Below are positions 23,399 to 35,932 of a stretch of DNA of 64,000 nucleotides, in pieces. This stretch comes from Turnera subulata (Eukaryota; Streptophyta; Magnoliopsida; Malpighiales; Passifloraceae). Position 1 is the first letter of the stretch, and the number at the start of each line of letters is the position of its first letter. A program made the position numbers and the translations under genes. The stretch is taken from positions 62,001-126,000 of the forward strand of contig JAKUCV010003088.1 of assembly GCA_028386065.3 (NCBI GenBank). The letters are read 5' to 3'. Under the pieces are notes generated by a model. It searched no databases. It had not been told where the DNA came from and saw only the letters and a list, made by a program, of their open reading frames with translations.

Positions 23399-24848
23399 AT
23401 GGCTATCTCTTCAGGGTTTTTCACCACCATCCTCTCCCCCGATACAGTGTCGCTTCTCAAGCCATCTCCCCCTCCTCTCAGGCTCACCGCCTCCCCTTCT
23501 CCTGCTAACCTAAGCCTGCGCCGAACTGTTCGCTACGCCACGGCGGCCTCGAAGCCGGCCGCCGGCGAGCGCGGCGGCGTCCGAGGCATCATGAAGCCCC
23601 GCCGTGTCTCGCCGGAAATGGCCGACTTCATCGGCGCCCCCGAGATGTCCCGCACCGAAATTGTCAAGCATGTTTGGGCCTACATCAAAGAGAACAACCT
23701 GCAGGTTTCCGCTTTATCATTTCCAAAGAACTCGTGCTTTTAGTTGGAGAGGTTTCGGCTTTGAATGTTTATTCTTGGTTTTTTGACATTATCCGCTGCC
23801 GTCTTGTGAGTTTTGGGTTCGGATAAGGTTGTACTAACTAGTAAGGCAGTGTGTAAAATGTGGGTTCTTTTTGTGTTGCTCGAAAAGGGCTGGTCCTTTT
23901 AGTCTTAGTCTTAGATATGTTGTTGTGTATACGTGGATAATGTTTGGTTTTCTTTTAAATTTTTTTGTCTTTCCTTTCTCATTTCTCTCTTTGAATTTAT
24001 TGGGAGTTTCACATTTTTTCCCTGTGACAAAAAGTCGGGATTGTGTGGCTGTTTTGTTTAACCTCTAATGTCTCCGCTTTTAGGCTTGGATTATGTGGGG
24101 TTGTAGAAGATGAATGAGGGCTTTTGTTTTGCTGGAATTACATTTGGTTATCTTCGGATTTTAGTTGACTGCGTACCGTTGGTTTTCTTGTGTTTCATTT
24201 TCTGCAGTGGTTTGATGCAGGACAATGGTTGTTTTGTGGAGTCTTTGGTGTCATTTCTAACGTGTTTTTTAAAAGAGTTTTATGTGGTTATCCAAAATGT
24301 GGCGAAGTATCACATTAGCTTTCTGTGGGTTAGGCAGAGTGGATCTGTAAGTTCGAACAATAAATATATATGCAGTTTTGGTGGTGAATGGTAAATGCAA
24401 AATTGTTTTTTGTAAGGTACACTTTATTGATTTGTTCCGTGGAAGACTTAATTGCTAGTTATGGGTTTTTATGAGACATGGATCACAAATAAGCAGGGAG
24501 TTCACGAAGGGACCAGTGTTTTCTAAATTGCTTGGTTTTCAATTCATTTTTGAGACTTCTGATTGTCTAATTAGGTTGGAAGACCATTGCCTTGCGAGTT
24601 GTGTCTTAAACTTCTGAAGTTAACTTCAGCATTTTCATATTTTTAGCCTGTCTGCACCATCTTAATTGTGTTTCTGCATGTTTTAGTAAGTTGGAACTGA
24701 CTTGATATTGGCTATCAACTTCTTATAGGACCCGGAAAATAAGAAAATCATCATTTGCGATGAGAAGTTGAAGACGATATTTGCTGGTAAAGATCAGGTT
24801 GGATTTCTTGAGATCGCAGGCTTGATCACTCCTCATTTCGTGAGTTGA
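23399..24848 (+). CDS. SWIB/MDM2-domain protein, probably plastid-targeted
   Basis: Exons are 23399-23704 and 24729-24848, joined in phase 0 across a 1024-bp GT-AG intron, giving 141 residues. Residues 1 to about 58 are rich in Ser, Pro, Arg and Ala and lack acidic residues apart from one Asp, as in a chloroplast transit peptide. The SWIB domain runs from about 63 to 138: RRVSPEMADFIG, MSRTEIVKHVWAYIKENNLQ, then in exon 2 DPENKKIIICDEKL, IFAG and FLEIAGLITPHF. In SWI/SNF subunits this fold binds partner proteins; small organellar SWIB proteins in plants have been linked to nucleoid or DNA organisation. The exon 1 frame read alone would lose half of the domain. The start is the first ATG of the frame and fits the transit peptide. 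Confidence 0.9.
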
Positions 24849-26006
24849 AGTTTAAGAGAATGGATTCAGACAATGAGGAACAACTTTTGAGAAGCAGGAC
24901 TCCCTTTTTTTGGCTGATGACTGTGGTGGAAGTTATGGCTGCTGCTTTCTGGCAATAGTTTTTTTAGTGTTATTAGCACTGGCATATAGAACTAGCATTG
25001 TAAGGATTTCTGCTTGTGAATTTCGTTAATATTTAAGTTTATCTAGATAATACTTAATTGGTTTCCCCTCTGTATGCTCTCTTGGAGACTGGAGATCTTC
25101 TGTTATGGTTGAATCATGTATGGTTTTTTTATCTCATGCATCTTTGCATTCTACAACAGGCTTTTGCTTCTGCTATAGCCCATATAGTTTTTGTGAAGGG
25201 TGTGTTCTTGTAACACAAAAATGTCGATCATGCTGGTACCATAGCAGGGGCCAATTCAGTCGGAGCTTGTCAAATTGGAGCCAATAAACAGTTCTCTACG
25301 CTCAAGATGATCTGGTCATCAAAGAGAGCTTAGGAACTTCTGTACGGTTAATACTTGTAAGCGAGTGTTTTACTGCAGATTATCCGCCGGTAGGGACATG
25401 AAATGGGAAGAAACATCTTTTTAAGTTTTGGTAGCATGTTCCCGTCAGGGGACGGTTTGTGTGCAAGTCCGCCTTTACCATGAGCATACGCGATTGCAGT
25501 TGGCTGCAAATTATACAAAGTTGCACTGCAAATGTATCCTTTATGCTGCTGCAGTGCTTCATTTAAACCTCTAATGCCACATCCATATCATCATTTTGAT
25601 ACTTCACTAAACTAAAAAGAACTGCAAAAAGGTGCCGAGTGTATTGAAGCATGACTAAGAAGTAAAAAAACCCACAGCGGTGGTGATTTTCATCCCAGCC
25701 AGCCTCTGTCGTGGGGCGGTCCAACTTTACTGACGTGGCAAGTCGTCTTCTTCTTCTTTCTTTCTATTACTAGACGGATAACTTCTCGCTCTTCCTTCCA
25801 AATATCCTCTCACCCATAGCCGGCTCGCTCTCAAATTCAATTATCCTTCCAAGTAAAATATCACTGTCTTGTTCAAAGCGCTAATCTTTTGGCTTTTGGT
25901 TACTCCAACATTAAGAGACACTAGTAACCTCACAAGCAAACTATAAGGCTATTAACCCAACTCAACGTAAAACCACCAAAACCCTGTATCGCCTTCGCTC
26001 TCAAAA
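24849..26006. other. 3' UTR and upstream region between the SWIB and PPR genes
   Basis: The first several hundred bases are probably the SWIB transcript end. The last 250 bases before 26007 are CT-rich and likely hold the PPR promoter and leader. No further gene is seen. Confidence 0.5.
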
Positions 26007-28481
26007 ATGGCAGAGAGAGTAGCTCTCCCGCTTCTGCTATCAAACCCACCACTCACAAAAGCCCTCCTCCCCAACCCAACACACCAAACACTCCCCACTT
26101 CATCCCAACCTCCTATGCCTTCTCTTCAAACCACTCGTCTTGACCAAACCCCAAAGTACCAAGAGTCCTTCACTACGCGAACCCCAACTGACCCACCTCC
26201 AGTCATCAGGAAGCGCATCCGAATCGGCAAGGACCGGAACCGTGGCAAGCCCTGGTCCAAACACCACCTTTCACCTGAAGGTGAGCTTCTTCTTAATGCT
26301 TTGAATGATCCGTCGTTTGAATTTGCCGAATTGGATAAGGTCTTGAAGAAATTCTTCGAGTACTATGAAGAGGGCTCAAGTTTACGTAGTGGTTGTCTGG
26401 TTGCTCTGCGCTCTGACCTTGTGGGTATAATTAGGGGTTTAGGGTTTTACAAGAAGGCTGACTTGGGGATTTCTGTGTTTGAGTGGGTGAGGGGTAGAAA
26501 AGATGGTGTCTTGATTTTGAACAACGCCATTGTTGCTGTGGTTATCAGCTTGCTTGGTAGAGCGCGTAAAGTTTCGGAGGCTGCAACTTTGTTTATTAAG
26601 TTGCGAGAAGGAGGGTTTGAAATTGATGTTTATGCTTATACTTCGCTGCTGAGTGCTTATGCTGGCAATGGGAGGTATAGGGACGCTGTAAGGGTGTTTA
26701 AGAAGATGGAGGACGAAGCTTGCAGGCCGACTTTGATCACTTATAATGTGATGTTGGATGTATATGGGAAAATGGGTATGCGTTGGAGTAAGGTTGAAAA
26801 ACTTGTTGAGGACATGAAAAATGCTCGGATTCATCCGGATGAATATACTTATAATACCCTAATAAACTGTTGCAAGCGAGGGGCATTGTATGAGGCAGCA
26901 GCTTCAGTTTTTGATGAAATGAAATCTAACGGCTTTGCCCCTGACAGGGTTACTTATAATGCATTGTTGGACGTTTATGGGAAATCTAGACGGCCTAAGG
27001 AAGCCATGGAGGTTTTGAGAGAAATGGAGGTTAATGGCTGTACCCCTAGCATTATAACTTATAATTCACTGATATCTGCTTATGCTAGAGATGGTCTGTT
27101 GGAGGAAGCTGTGGAACTTAAGATCCAGATGGTTGGGAGGGGGATTAACCCAGATGTTTTTACTTACACCACTCTCTTTTCGGGTTTTTCGAGAGTTGGA
27201 AAGTATGAATCTGCGATGAGGGTTTTTGAGGAAATGAGAGCTGCTGGTTGCAAACCCAATATTTGTACTTTTAATGCTTTGATTAAGATGCATGGAAACA
27301 GGGGAAACTTTGCAGAAGTGGTGAAGGTCTTTCAGGAGATTCAAGTATGCGGCTGTGCACCAGATATTGTTACTTGGAATACCCTTTTGGCAGTGTTTGG
27401 GCAAAAAGGGATGGACTCAGAAGTGTCAGGAGTGTTTAAAGAGATGAAGAGGGCGGGCTTTGTACCTCAGAGGGATACATACAACACCCTGATTAGTGCA
27501 TACAGCCGCTGTGGTGCATTTGACCAAGCCATGGCTGTATATAAGAGAATGCTCGAAGCTGCAGTTACACCAGACCTGTCAACCTATAATGCTGTTTTGG
27601 CAGCATTGGCTCGAGGAGGGCTATGGGAACAGTCAGAGAAAATACTTGATGAAATGAAAGATGGTCGTTGCAAGCCCAATGCGCTTACATACTCTTCTCT
27701 GCTTAATGCTTATGCCAATGGCAAGGAGATCAAGCGGATGCTTGCTCTTGCTGAGGAGATATATTCTGGAGTAATTGCACCCCATGCTGTGCTCTTGAAG
27801 ACCCTTGTATTGGTTTGTAGCAAGTGTGACCTCCTGATTGAAACTGAGCGTGCTTTTTTGGAGTTGAGATATAGTGGAATTTCGCCAAGCATCAGTACTT
27901 TGAATGCCATGGTTTCAATATATGGAAGGAGGCAATTGATTTCCAAAACAAATGAAATATTGGATTTGATGAAGGAGAGTGGGTTCACTCCAGACTTGGA
28001 AACTTACAATAGTTTGATGTACATGAACAGCCGGTCAGAAAAATTTGAGGAGGCGGAAAAAATGTTAAAGGAGATTCTTGCAAAAGGATTGAAGCCTGAT
28101 ATAGTTTCATACAACACTGTCATTTATGGATATTGTCGAAATAGTCGAATGAAAGAGGCTTCACGAATATTCTCAGAGATGATGAATTCAGGTCTTGTTC
28201 CTGATGTAATCACTTATAATACCTTCGTTACTGCTTATGCAGCTGATTCTTTGTTTGAGGAAGCTGTTGGTGTCATCCGATACATGATGAAACAAGGTTG
28301 TAGACCAAATCAGGCTACATACAATTCCGTCATAGATTGGTTTTGCAAGTATAATCGTCGTGCTGATGCAAGTGCCTTCGTAAGCAGCCTTCGCAAACTT
28401 GATCCTCGAATTACTCGGGAAGAAGAATACAGGTTAGCAGCACGTATTATTAAAAACCGTCATAGAGAATCGGCTGCTTGA
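26007..28481 (+). CDS. P-class pentatricopeptide repeat protein, At5g02860-like
   Basis: One uninterrupted frame of 824 residues from ATG 26007 to TGA 28479-28481, intronless as most plant PPR genes are. The first ~80 residues are rich in Pro, Thr and Ser and resemble a plastid transit peptide. From about residue 170 to 800 it consists of near-continuous 35-residue repeats with the usual signatures (YTSLLSAYAGNGRYRDAVRV, ITYNVMLDVYGKMG, VTYNALLDVYGKS, PDVITYNTFVTAYA). There are no E, DYW or SMR domains, so it belongs to the P class, whose members bind single-stranded RNA in organelles to stabilise, process or help translate specific transcripts. Length and overall pattern recall Arabidopsis At5g02860 (about 819 residues, from memory). 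The RNA target cannot be read here. Confidence 0.92.
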   Translation: MAERVALPLLLSNPPLTKALLPNPTHQTLPTSSQPPMPSLQTTRLDQTPKYQESFTTRTPTDPPPVIRKRIRIGKDRNRGKPWSKHHLSPEGELLLNALNDPSFEFAELDKVLKKFFEYYEEGSSLRSGCLVALRSDLVGIIRGLGFYKKADLGISVFEWVRGRKDGVLILNNAIVAVVISLLGRARKVSEAATLFIKLREGGFEIDVYAYTSLLSAYAGNGRYRDAVRVFKKMEDEACRPTLITYNVMLDVYGKMGMRWSKVEKLVEDMKNARIHPDEYTYNTLINCCKRGALYEAAASVFDEMKSNGFAPDRVTYNALLDVYGKSRRPKEAMEVLREMEVNGCTPSIITYNSLISAYARDGLLEEAVELKIQMVGRGINPDVFTYTTLFSGFSRVGKYESAMRVFEEMRAAGCKPNICTFNALIKMHGNRGNFAEVVKVFQEIQVCGCAPDIVTWNTLLAVFGQKGMDSEVSGVFKEMKRAGFVPQRDTYNTLISAYSRCGAFDQAMAVYKRMLEAAVTPDLSTYNAVLAALARGGLWEQSEKILDEMKDGRCKPNALTYSSLLNAYANGKEIKRMLALAEEIYSGVIAPHAVLLKTLVLVCSKCDLLIETERAFLELRYSGISPSISTLNAMVSIYGRRQLISKTNEILDLMKESGFTPDLETYNSLMYMNSRSEKFEEAEKMLKEILAKGLKPDIVSYNTVIYGYCRNSRMKEASRIFSEMMNSGLVPDVITYNTFVTAYAADSLFEEAVGVIRYMMKQGCRPNQATYNSVIDWFCKYNRRADASAFVSSLRKLDPRITREEEYRLAARIIKNRHRESAA

Positions 28482-31348
28482 AACGAGGGGGTGCATGCTC
28501 ACATCTCAGACTCTGATTTGAGCGTGAAGCTGAGTAGACGTGTAATAACGTGAAATGCTTCTGATGCTTTTCTGGAACTAACATAAGGGCGGCTCTGCGA
28601 CTTTGCTTGCGGGGTGTTTGTGCAGACATGCGTCAGATATTAAAAAGAGAGCAGAAAGGGAGGTTCTGACTTAGAGGTATGCGTGAAAAAAATGATTGTC
28701 AGTTAAATGTGAAACGATAGTTAGAACAAATAAATGTCAAAAATTGTTGATGCCTTGTTTGTCTTGATAACTTTATTTGATTTCTGATGTGCATTACACC
28801 CCAGAATTGATGGAAATTGCTTGTTACTTTTCCTTTAGTTTAGCAATTTTACTGCTCTTAATCCTTAGGTTTTGCTTTCTTGCCTTTATTCAGCATTGAA
28901 AAGTTTACTAGTATCAATTATTAATCAAAAGGTAGTATTGTGAATTATTTGTGAAAAACCATAACTAATTTCATATCCTAGTAACATATTGAAACGGTTT
29001 CATGATCTTCACCTCGACCTTATGACAAAATTAAAGCCATTTCCTTGTAAGTACTTTTAGTACAGATGGTGCAGCATTGAGGCCTGCACATGATTTATTC
29101 CACAGTCTCTCACATATGGAGTTGTTCTGTTTTTACTACCCAGTGATAAGTTAATCTCTCAATTTCTCGACTTGGATCCTGGAATCAGATTTTTGGTTTT
29201 ACTTTTCTATTCTCTGCAAGTGTATTTAATGAATGTGATAAATGGTAGTTTTTGTTGTTTCTTTCTTTTTTTTTTTTGGTACATTTTGTTGTTTCTTTCT
29301 GATAAAAGGAATATCGATTCAGGCATAATATCATGAATAAACTCTTCAGCTTGCCTAACTAGCAGAGGGCAGGCTTGTTTCTATTGATGGTTAGACAGTA
29401 AAACTTTTGTGGCTAGGATAAGGAACTGACTTTTCATCTCATATTGGCAGGTTCTGGATATTGAGCCGTATTGTGGAGGAGAAAGAGAAGATTGACCGGT
29501 TGGCATTGTGGATTTTCCAGTCAGTTCTAGCAGGTATTGGAACCTTACCTTATGCAAGTGCCTGGCAAGTTGTCGTGAATTGTTGACGAGGTATATCCAA
29601 TTTACATTTCTTTTTTCCCAGCCGTCCATACATTAGCACGAATGTGGGCAAGTTTGTAAAAAAGATGGTTATACGAGTAAATGGGAACTTGGTGACAGAG
29701 CAAGCTTAGGTCACTACTTGCTCCATAAGTCAAGAGGTATAGAGTAATTCAAAGAAGAATTGGGTGTGGCATCTGTGGAGGTCTTCATGCTGGTGGCAGG
29801 CAAGCTCTGCGAGCTATCAGTTAGGTACCAATCCCGGAAGTCGGTTATATATATGAATTTTTTCCAGAAGTTTTAGATCAAGCAAAATGTACTCAGCAAC
29901 TTGTTTCTCCAGAAATTTATGTGACTGCGAGGTTGCAGGACAATATCCAATTATTCCCAGTACCAGATAGTCAAACACAAGCCATTTTCGGGAGGATGTA
30001 TTTCGGGAAGATATGAACCGAGTCACAAATAGAGTTTTTGAAGTGAAAAGAGTTTCAAACGACTAAATGGATGGAACTAGCAGATAACGCATAAATACAA
30101 ATAGCCAGGTTTTCCTTTCCCTTCTAGTAAAGCAGAATTATGCAAGGCAACATGTGTACAATGTGTAGACTGACAGAATAACAGTTGTAAACATAAAAGC
30201 TATCAATTTGTGATAAAATGTCGTGAGAAATCGGGTAGTTTTTGCAGCCAAACTATCAAAAAAACATTATATACCTGCAAATTAAAATTAAAATGAAAGA
30301 AGAATATAAATCACTAATAAGCCTGACTTCGGCTTATAGTCTCAACTCTTAAGTCCTCCTGTGCAGCAAATCTTCTACAAGGCATCGGGACTGATTCGTT
30401 GTATAGCATTAGAGTAGTTTATACCTCAACTCTTACCCTAGCTTTCTTCACCATGCATCATCGAATGAGACAACACTCCTTTTGTGCAAGCTAGGCATTT
30501 TCTTGCAAGAAAACAGCTCGCGATGGTGTCCTTGTGTCGGCGTCTAACAGAAAATAAACGGCCATCAAATGCCAATTCACCAGGGCAACCACCACGGTTT
30601 CCACACTTGCATAAGAAAAGCGTTCTATTTCAGTTAAGACTTCATAACTTGAGGAAAGACTCAAAAACAAGTTCTACTTCTACAGCAGGAGAATGGAAGA
30701 CCAAATTTAAAGAAGCTAACCTGTTTTATACTCAAAAAAACTAATCCATTTCCAAACTCCCAGTTTGACATATTCTTCTTTTTTTTTTTTTTTGAATGAA
30801 AAAGTTTGACATATTCTATAAACCAACAGTTTCACTACTCTTTAAAGTTGTACAATTTCACAGTTTCACAGACTCAGCAAGGTAAAAGTTCTTTCCAATA
30901 AAAAAATTGTTAAAATCTCATAACCATCTAATGGAAACTAGTGAAATTTGATATATTGTTGATAAAGCTTGTATAACAATGGATAATTCATCAAATTCAT
31001 CAATGCTATTGTTTTCAGTCTGCCTTTAACTCTTCTCATTTGTTACACGCAAATAAGAGAACAAATTCACCAGCACACATGCAGCATGCCTGGGTTTCAT
31101 AAGTATATTTAGTCAAAATGGATTCCTACATGCAAAGTTATGGAGCTGATTACACTGTCACAAATATTGTTATAAGATTCAAAGTGTTGCAGCTTTGAAG
31201 TTGCATTTAGGGACAAGTTCATTTCCTGGTAGAATAGCTCAAGAGACAGAACATACAAATGAACTTGATGAAAGCTGGAAATTGTGTTGCACTCGATTCT
31301 CACCCGTATTACCTTCATCCCTCAAAATTCATCTTCCAGTTGCACTTT
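28482..31348. other. 3' UTR and intergenic DNA
   Basis: No coding family is recognised in 2.9 kb. The PPR transcript end and the SWIM-gene 3' UTR (minus strand) fall here. Homopolymer tracts of T occur at 29266-29277 and 30779-30793. Confidence 0.5.
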
Positions 31349-32386
31349 TTAGAGTTTCACAAGTAATAGAGCAAGTTGCTCATCAGACACTTCAACATCG
31401 ACACATGCTCCCAGTGCTGCAGCAAGTCTTGCAGCTAATTGATGTTTACACTGGCAAGGGAAAGAATTATAGCAGAGCGGATTAACAAAGAAAGAAGGGA
31501 CTTCAACAAAGAACTGTTAACCAGTAGCAGCCATTTGATCTTACACAAAGTTGTTCTCCTCTGTTCACAATGTCATAGAAAAATGAATAGCAGGCACAGT
31601 AGTGCTCAGGAAAACAGAAGTATTCCTCCTTCCTCCGTGATTCTCCCACAACCTAGACACACCGTGTAAAAGTTAAAACACCCATTTACTAAATTTATTC
31701 TTAGATGAGTAATTCAAAGCTCAAGAACTATTTAATTCAAGTTTGCTCTCATTTGAATTTCTCAATTATTTCTTAAGACTTATGAACACCGTGATACAAT
31801 ATGCAAAAACAGCAACAAACATTTTAGGTAGAGACACAATTTGACCTAGTTTCCCAAGCTTACTTCCTGCATAAATTGTTTACCCTGGATAGCATTTCTG
31901 AAGCTGAAGTCAGGCTTGAGCTTCCACTTTGCAAGTGCAAGAATTGGCAGTAAATACTAATGAACAAAGCATGGAAGTGAGGAACAAGAAGAACCTGAAA
32001 GATGCAACGGCCACTTGGCTCGCCGGAGATCCTCTTAACACCTCTTTGATCCACAATCCGAGTTGCTCTCTCAAAGTTTTTACCAAACAATAAATGCAGT
32101 CTGCGCATCAATACCAAACACCATAACTCAAACTACCCATTACTCCCCCTAACAGAAAGGTACCAACTTTAGAGGAAACAGATTGAAAGAGAAATAAATA
32201 AGCACCCACATGGACAGCTGATCCTCAGTCACTGCCACCAAACAAAACATGAAACATACAATTAATTATAGCTCCAGATAAAGCTACAGGAATTTTCAAC
32301 ACGCAACGACGAATTAAGATTTAACCTGCACGAGTTGACTGGATAGTTTTCCACACGGAATCTGCAACTAAACTGCTTGCGCTCAT
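31349..32386 (-). CDS. SWIM zinc-finger protein, ZSWIM7/SWS1 homolog
   Basis: Five minus-strand exons were assembled: 32386-32326, 32231-32210, 32100-31995, 31652-31545 and 31450-31349 (61, 22, 106, 108 and 102 nt), all with GT-AG introns and consistent phases, giving 132 residues. Residues from FGKNFERATRIVDQRGVKRI to SGEPSGR form the N-terminal part of the domain. The SWIM ligands are C82-A-C84 and C100-K-H102 (CxC...CxH), split across exons 4 and 5. The end reads DVEVSDEQLALLLVKL. In other eukaryotes ZSWIM7/SWS1 pairs with Rad51 paralogs and promotes homologous recombination; the Arabidopsis counterpart is, from memory, SSN2 (At4g33925), tied to RAD51D. The 22-nt exon 2 makes this gene easy to miss. 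Exons 1 and 2 rest on splice and frame logic alone. Confidence 0.85.
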
Positions 32387-33793
32387 TCCTTTGTTTCTTC
32401 TGTTTTCTTTCCCCAAGAGAAAACGCGCATGTTTCTTCTCTTCAAGTAGTCGCGTAGAAAAAGAAAAAGAAACACAAATTTCAGCTAGTGCGGTGAAGTA
32501 AGGTTGGGCTTTTCAGACCAAAAGAGAAAGTTAAGGTTGGGCTACTCCGGTCCAAATCTGTGGACTCGGGCTATTATTTCATTTTTCTTTTTCTTTTGGA
32601 GGAACTGGATTTTTCTCTGTCCCGTTGATTTCTTTTTTTTTTTAAATGAAATTTGGTTTATTCTTGGTGGTTTTCTTTGTTTCTTGTGTTAAAGCAGGGA
32701 TTGCAATCTCTGAGAAGAATTTCTTTGCAAGAATTGAAGAATCTTGGTATAGAATATGTTAGATGTGTGTAATAATGTCTACCGAGAATAGTGAAATTAT
32801 TTGACTTCTTAACGTAAATAACACTCTTTATTCTTTTTCCTCCGGTTCATTAATCTTCATAATCTTGTGTATAGTTTTTAGTGATCAAATATCAAGTTTT
32901 GAGGACATTATACATATGTTACTGGCGAAGGAGTTTCTTTTTTCAATGCTATTGGGACAAAAGGGTTGGTACGTTCATATTAATTCGATCTGGATCTCGG
33001 TGACAGTTTATGGAGTCTAAATAAGTTGTTGGATGGAGGCTGCTCCCCTGACAGTGTTAATACAGTAGCGAGCGAAAAAGGAAAAAAAATATAGTTGATC
33101 CTACCGAATTCTTCGCCCATGGCAGAGGCCGACCACGACCTAACATTCTTAATCAATCTAGAATCTTATGTCTCCAGAGAAGGACGGCAAAATCATAACT
33201 TGTCTCCAATCTGTTAATAAATATACATAACTTGTCTCCAATGACTTTGGTACAAGAAAACTGACAACATTTTATTTGTCTATGCTCCTTTCCTCCTTCG
33301 CAAATTAGTACATCATAAAACCACAACAAAGGGTGTTATCACCATTCACCGAGAAGAAAAGAAGCGAAAAAATAATATATCATATAACATATGAAGGTAT
33401 CAAGGTACCAGCAATGAAAGATTTGTAATTTTCTAAAATCTCAAAATGAAAAAAAAAAGAAAAGGAAAAAGGAAAAAGCACAAAATGGGTGCTACAGTCT
33501 CTCAGCACATGAATCAGAAACAGGACAATATGGTCAGACCCTCATTTGGAGAGAAGTTTGCACGCCCCATTTGACAGGTTAGTTGTTTTCCATTCCATTC
33601 CATCAGCATCCATCCACCTGTCCAACAAAACTGTGTATATCTACATTGTATATATAATTCACTCACATGAATCACTTGTGTTTCCAGTTTCCACCATTGA
33701 CTTTGTACTAATCAAAACGGTATGGTCACACCTAGAAGAAATCAAGAAGTCAGCGGCCGACCCCCTTCCAAGAGGGGTTTGATTTCATTAAAC
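32387..33793. other. Intergenic between the SWIM and PP2C genes
   Basis: Promoter side of the SWIM gene and 3' side of the PP2C gene. A 16-base piece, ATAACTTGTCTCCAAT, occurs twice about 33 bases apart near 33196-33243. No gene is recognised. Confidence 0.5.
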
Positions 33794-35932
33794 TCAAAAA
33801 ACTGGCCCAACCAGATTTCCTTCTACATGGTCTTCTGCATTAAGGGAGAAAATGTCAACAGGTGCGGTTGTGCAGCCAATGGCGTTGTTCTTCAGTTTAC
33901 TATGTGAGGAAGACACATTTTGGTGATCAAGATAGATCACGACGACTGTGATATCATCATGAAAATGGCGCCTTATCCCTTTCTCTATTTTCTTTATGTC
34001 AGCATATCTCATCTCCCTTTTCTTTGCAGCCTCGTTAAGTGCAGCTCTTACCAATCTCTTCGCAATGCCCTATACGTTTAGAAAACAAAGACAGAAATGC
34101 AGCTGATGTCAGCAAGATCATAATTCCAAAGGATGTCCATAATGCAAAGATAAAACGCCTATTAAGATGAATAAAGATCCTCAGGATTATAATTTTTTTA
34201 ACTATCAAATTTTACAGCTCTTCAATATGTCCCAAGATGAGAGGACACTTACAGCTCTGGGATTTTTGAACACAATCTCTACGGCTGCTTCGTCACTCAA
34301 CTGTTCCCATAGACCATCTGAAGCAAAGATCAGGAACAAGTCTTGTGGCCTGAGCTTTCTGATGAGAATTGAGGGCTCTGCAGTCATTACAGCTCGTTTC
34401 AGAGGAACTGGGTTTCCAAACTGTTGGAAAAATGGGTCTCTGTTAAACTCAGGTTTCTTCAAATAAACATCGCCAATGGATCTTGATACCTGAAAAGTGC
34501 CAGACAAAAAAATGTTTAAGAATGTACACACATAGCACACGACACCAAGCACCGACCACTACTTATCAGAAAAGTACCTATATAAAAGGAAAAATATTAC
34601 ATTTGACTACCGTTAAAGTGAAATACGGAAAAGATAAGGAGGGAAAGAGAAGGTTAAAGACTGCCAGGAATTACATTAAATACTGTTTCACTTGACTGCC
34701 TGAGACAGCAGACAGGAGGGAACAGCATAAGATTCCTGGAAGAGTGTAGAAGATAATAATCTTTAGAACAACTTTAATGACAGTGTTTTCACGGAAGATA
34801 GATGCTTATCTGTAAAGCAAGAATGTAGATAAAGATAAAAGAGCAATGACCACCATAACCATTGGATACTTTTGGAACCAGATCACCTAAACATAAAAGA
34901 AGAAATCGAAGGACAAAAAAGCAAAACCACAGACACTTATGCTTTCATTTTCATCCCTTAAAACAACAACCACCAGGTCCAACACCAACAAACAACCAGC
35001 CAAATTCGATGCTTGACAAGAAAAGATGACAAAACAAGAAAAATTATAAGCACCTGTATTATCCCCTTGATCCTCCAAACCCCGCGAGAATACACCACGA
35101 TATGTGAATCATCAGGATGGAGTGCCTCCACCTCCTTCCTCACCTCCTCAACCGAAACATTGTGATCAGTGGACAACCTTTCTGCCACTACAGCTTTTTT
35201 CTTATCGTCTTCACTCACTCTTCTTCCAAGAACAGCCCTTGAATCCCCAAGATTTGCAACATATAACACATCATTGGAAATGGCCCCAACTAAACAACAT
35301 GACCCCACTGAAGCAATCTGTGGCTTCACTGGCAGTGATCGCTTCACTAAGTGGCAGAATTCCTCCTCGGTTGCGTTAAACGCCTTCTTTATCACATCTG
35401 CAGATAATCCCCCTTGTTCTGTAGCAAATTCTACAGTTCCAATTCGAAAACACACAAAAAAAAAATGAGGGAGTCAGTTTTAGAGCAGAACATAGAATGC
35501 TATATACTAAGTTCATATACATTAAGACAGAATGACGATCAAATTAAGGAAAACTAATAAGATCATCAATCACAGTTAAAAAGGTTAAACAAAAATGAAA
35601 AACCAATAAGAACAAACAAGGGAAATAAAAAAAAAAAACAGAGAATTCTTACTGTGCATAAACGGGAAGAGATGCTTGTTAACGAATCTAGACGCCTCAG
35701 GGCCGCCGTGGCCATCATAAACCCCGACATACGTGGCAGAAGGGGAGGTGAACACCTGGCTCTGGTCCTCCAGGTTGTTATTCGCCTGAACAACCGCGAT
35801 CGAGTAGTCACCGGAGGCATGCGGCCGCAAATCGGCGTGCCACATCAGCCCGTCCCCGCCGCTGCCTCCGCTCCCGGTGGCAATCCTCCCAAAGCACCGT
35901 TCCAGCGGCCTGTAGCACGAACGCAGCAACAT
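33794..35932 (-). CDS. Clade D protein phosphatase 2C (APD5/PP2C63-like)
   Basis: Four minus-strand exons: 35932-35653, 35430-35054, 34489-34253 and 34069-33794, with GT-AG introns and matching phases; 389 residues. The PPM/PP2C domain shows VYDGHGG at 71-77, GDSRAVLG at 155-162, [14 protein letters not shown] from 221, [12 protein letters not shown] from 275 and HDDITVVVI from 335; the Asp residues at these sites bind the catalytic metal pair. The enzyme removes phosphate from Ser/Thr. Clade D members in Arabidopsis restrain plasma-membrane H+-ATPase by dephosphorylating its penultimate Thr and are held back by SAUR proteins. The start [15 protein letters not shown] and [14 protein letters not shown] match the APD5 (At4g33920) subgroup from memory. 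The frame has no defects. A GGT/ACC microsatellite lies upstream of the ATG (36081-36108). Confidence 0.93.

Noticed and set aside
26439..27988. Three minus-strand frames of 92-131 residues within the PPR gene
   Set aside because: Shadows of the repetitive PPR coding strand, with no motif of their own.
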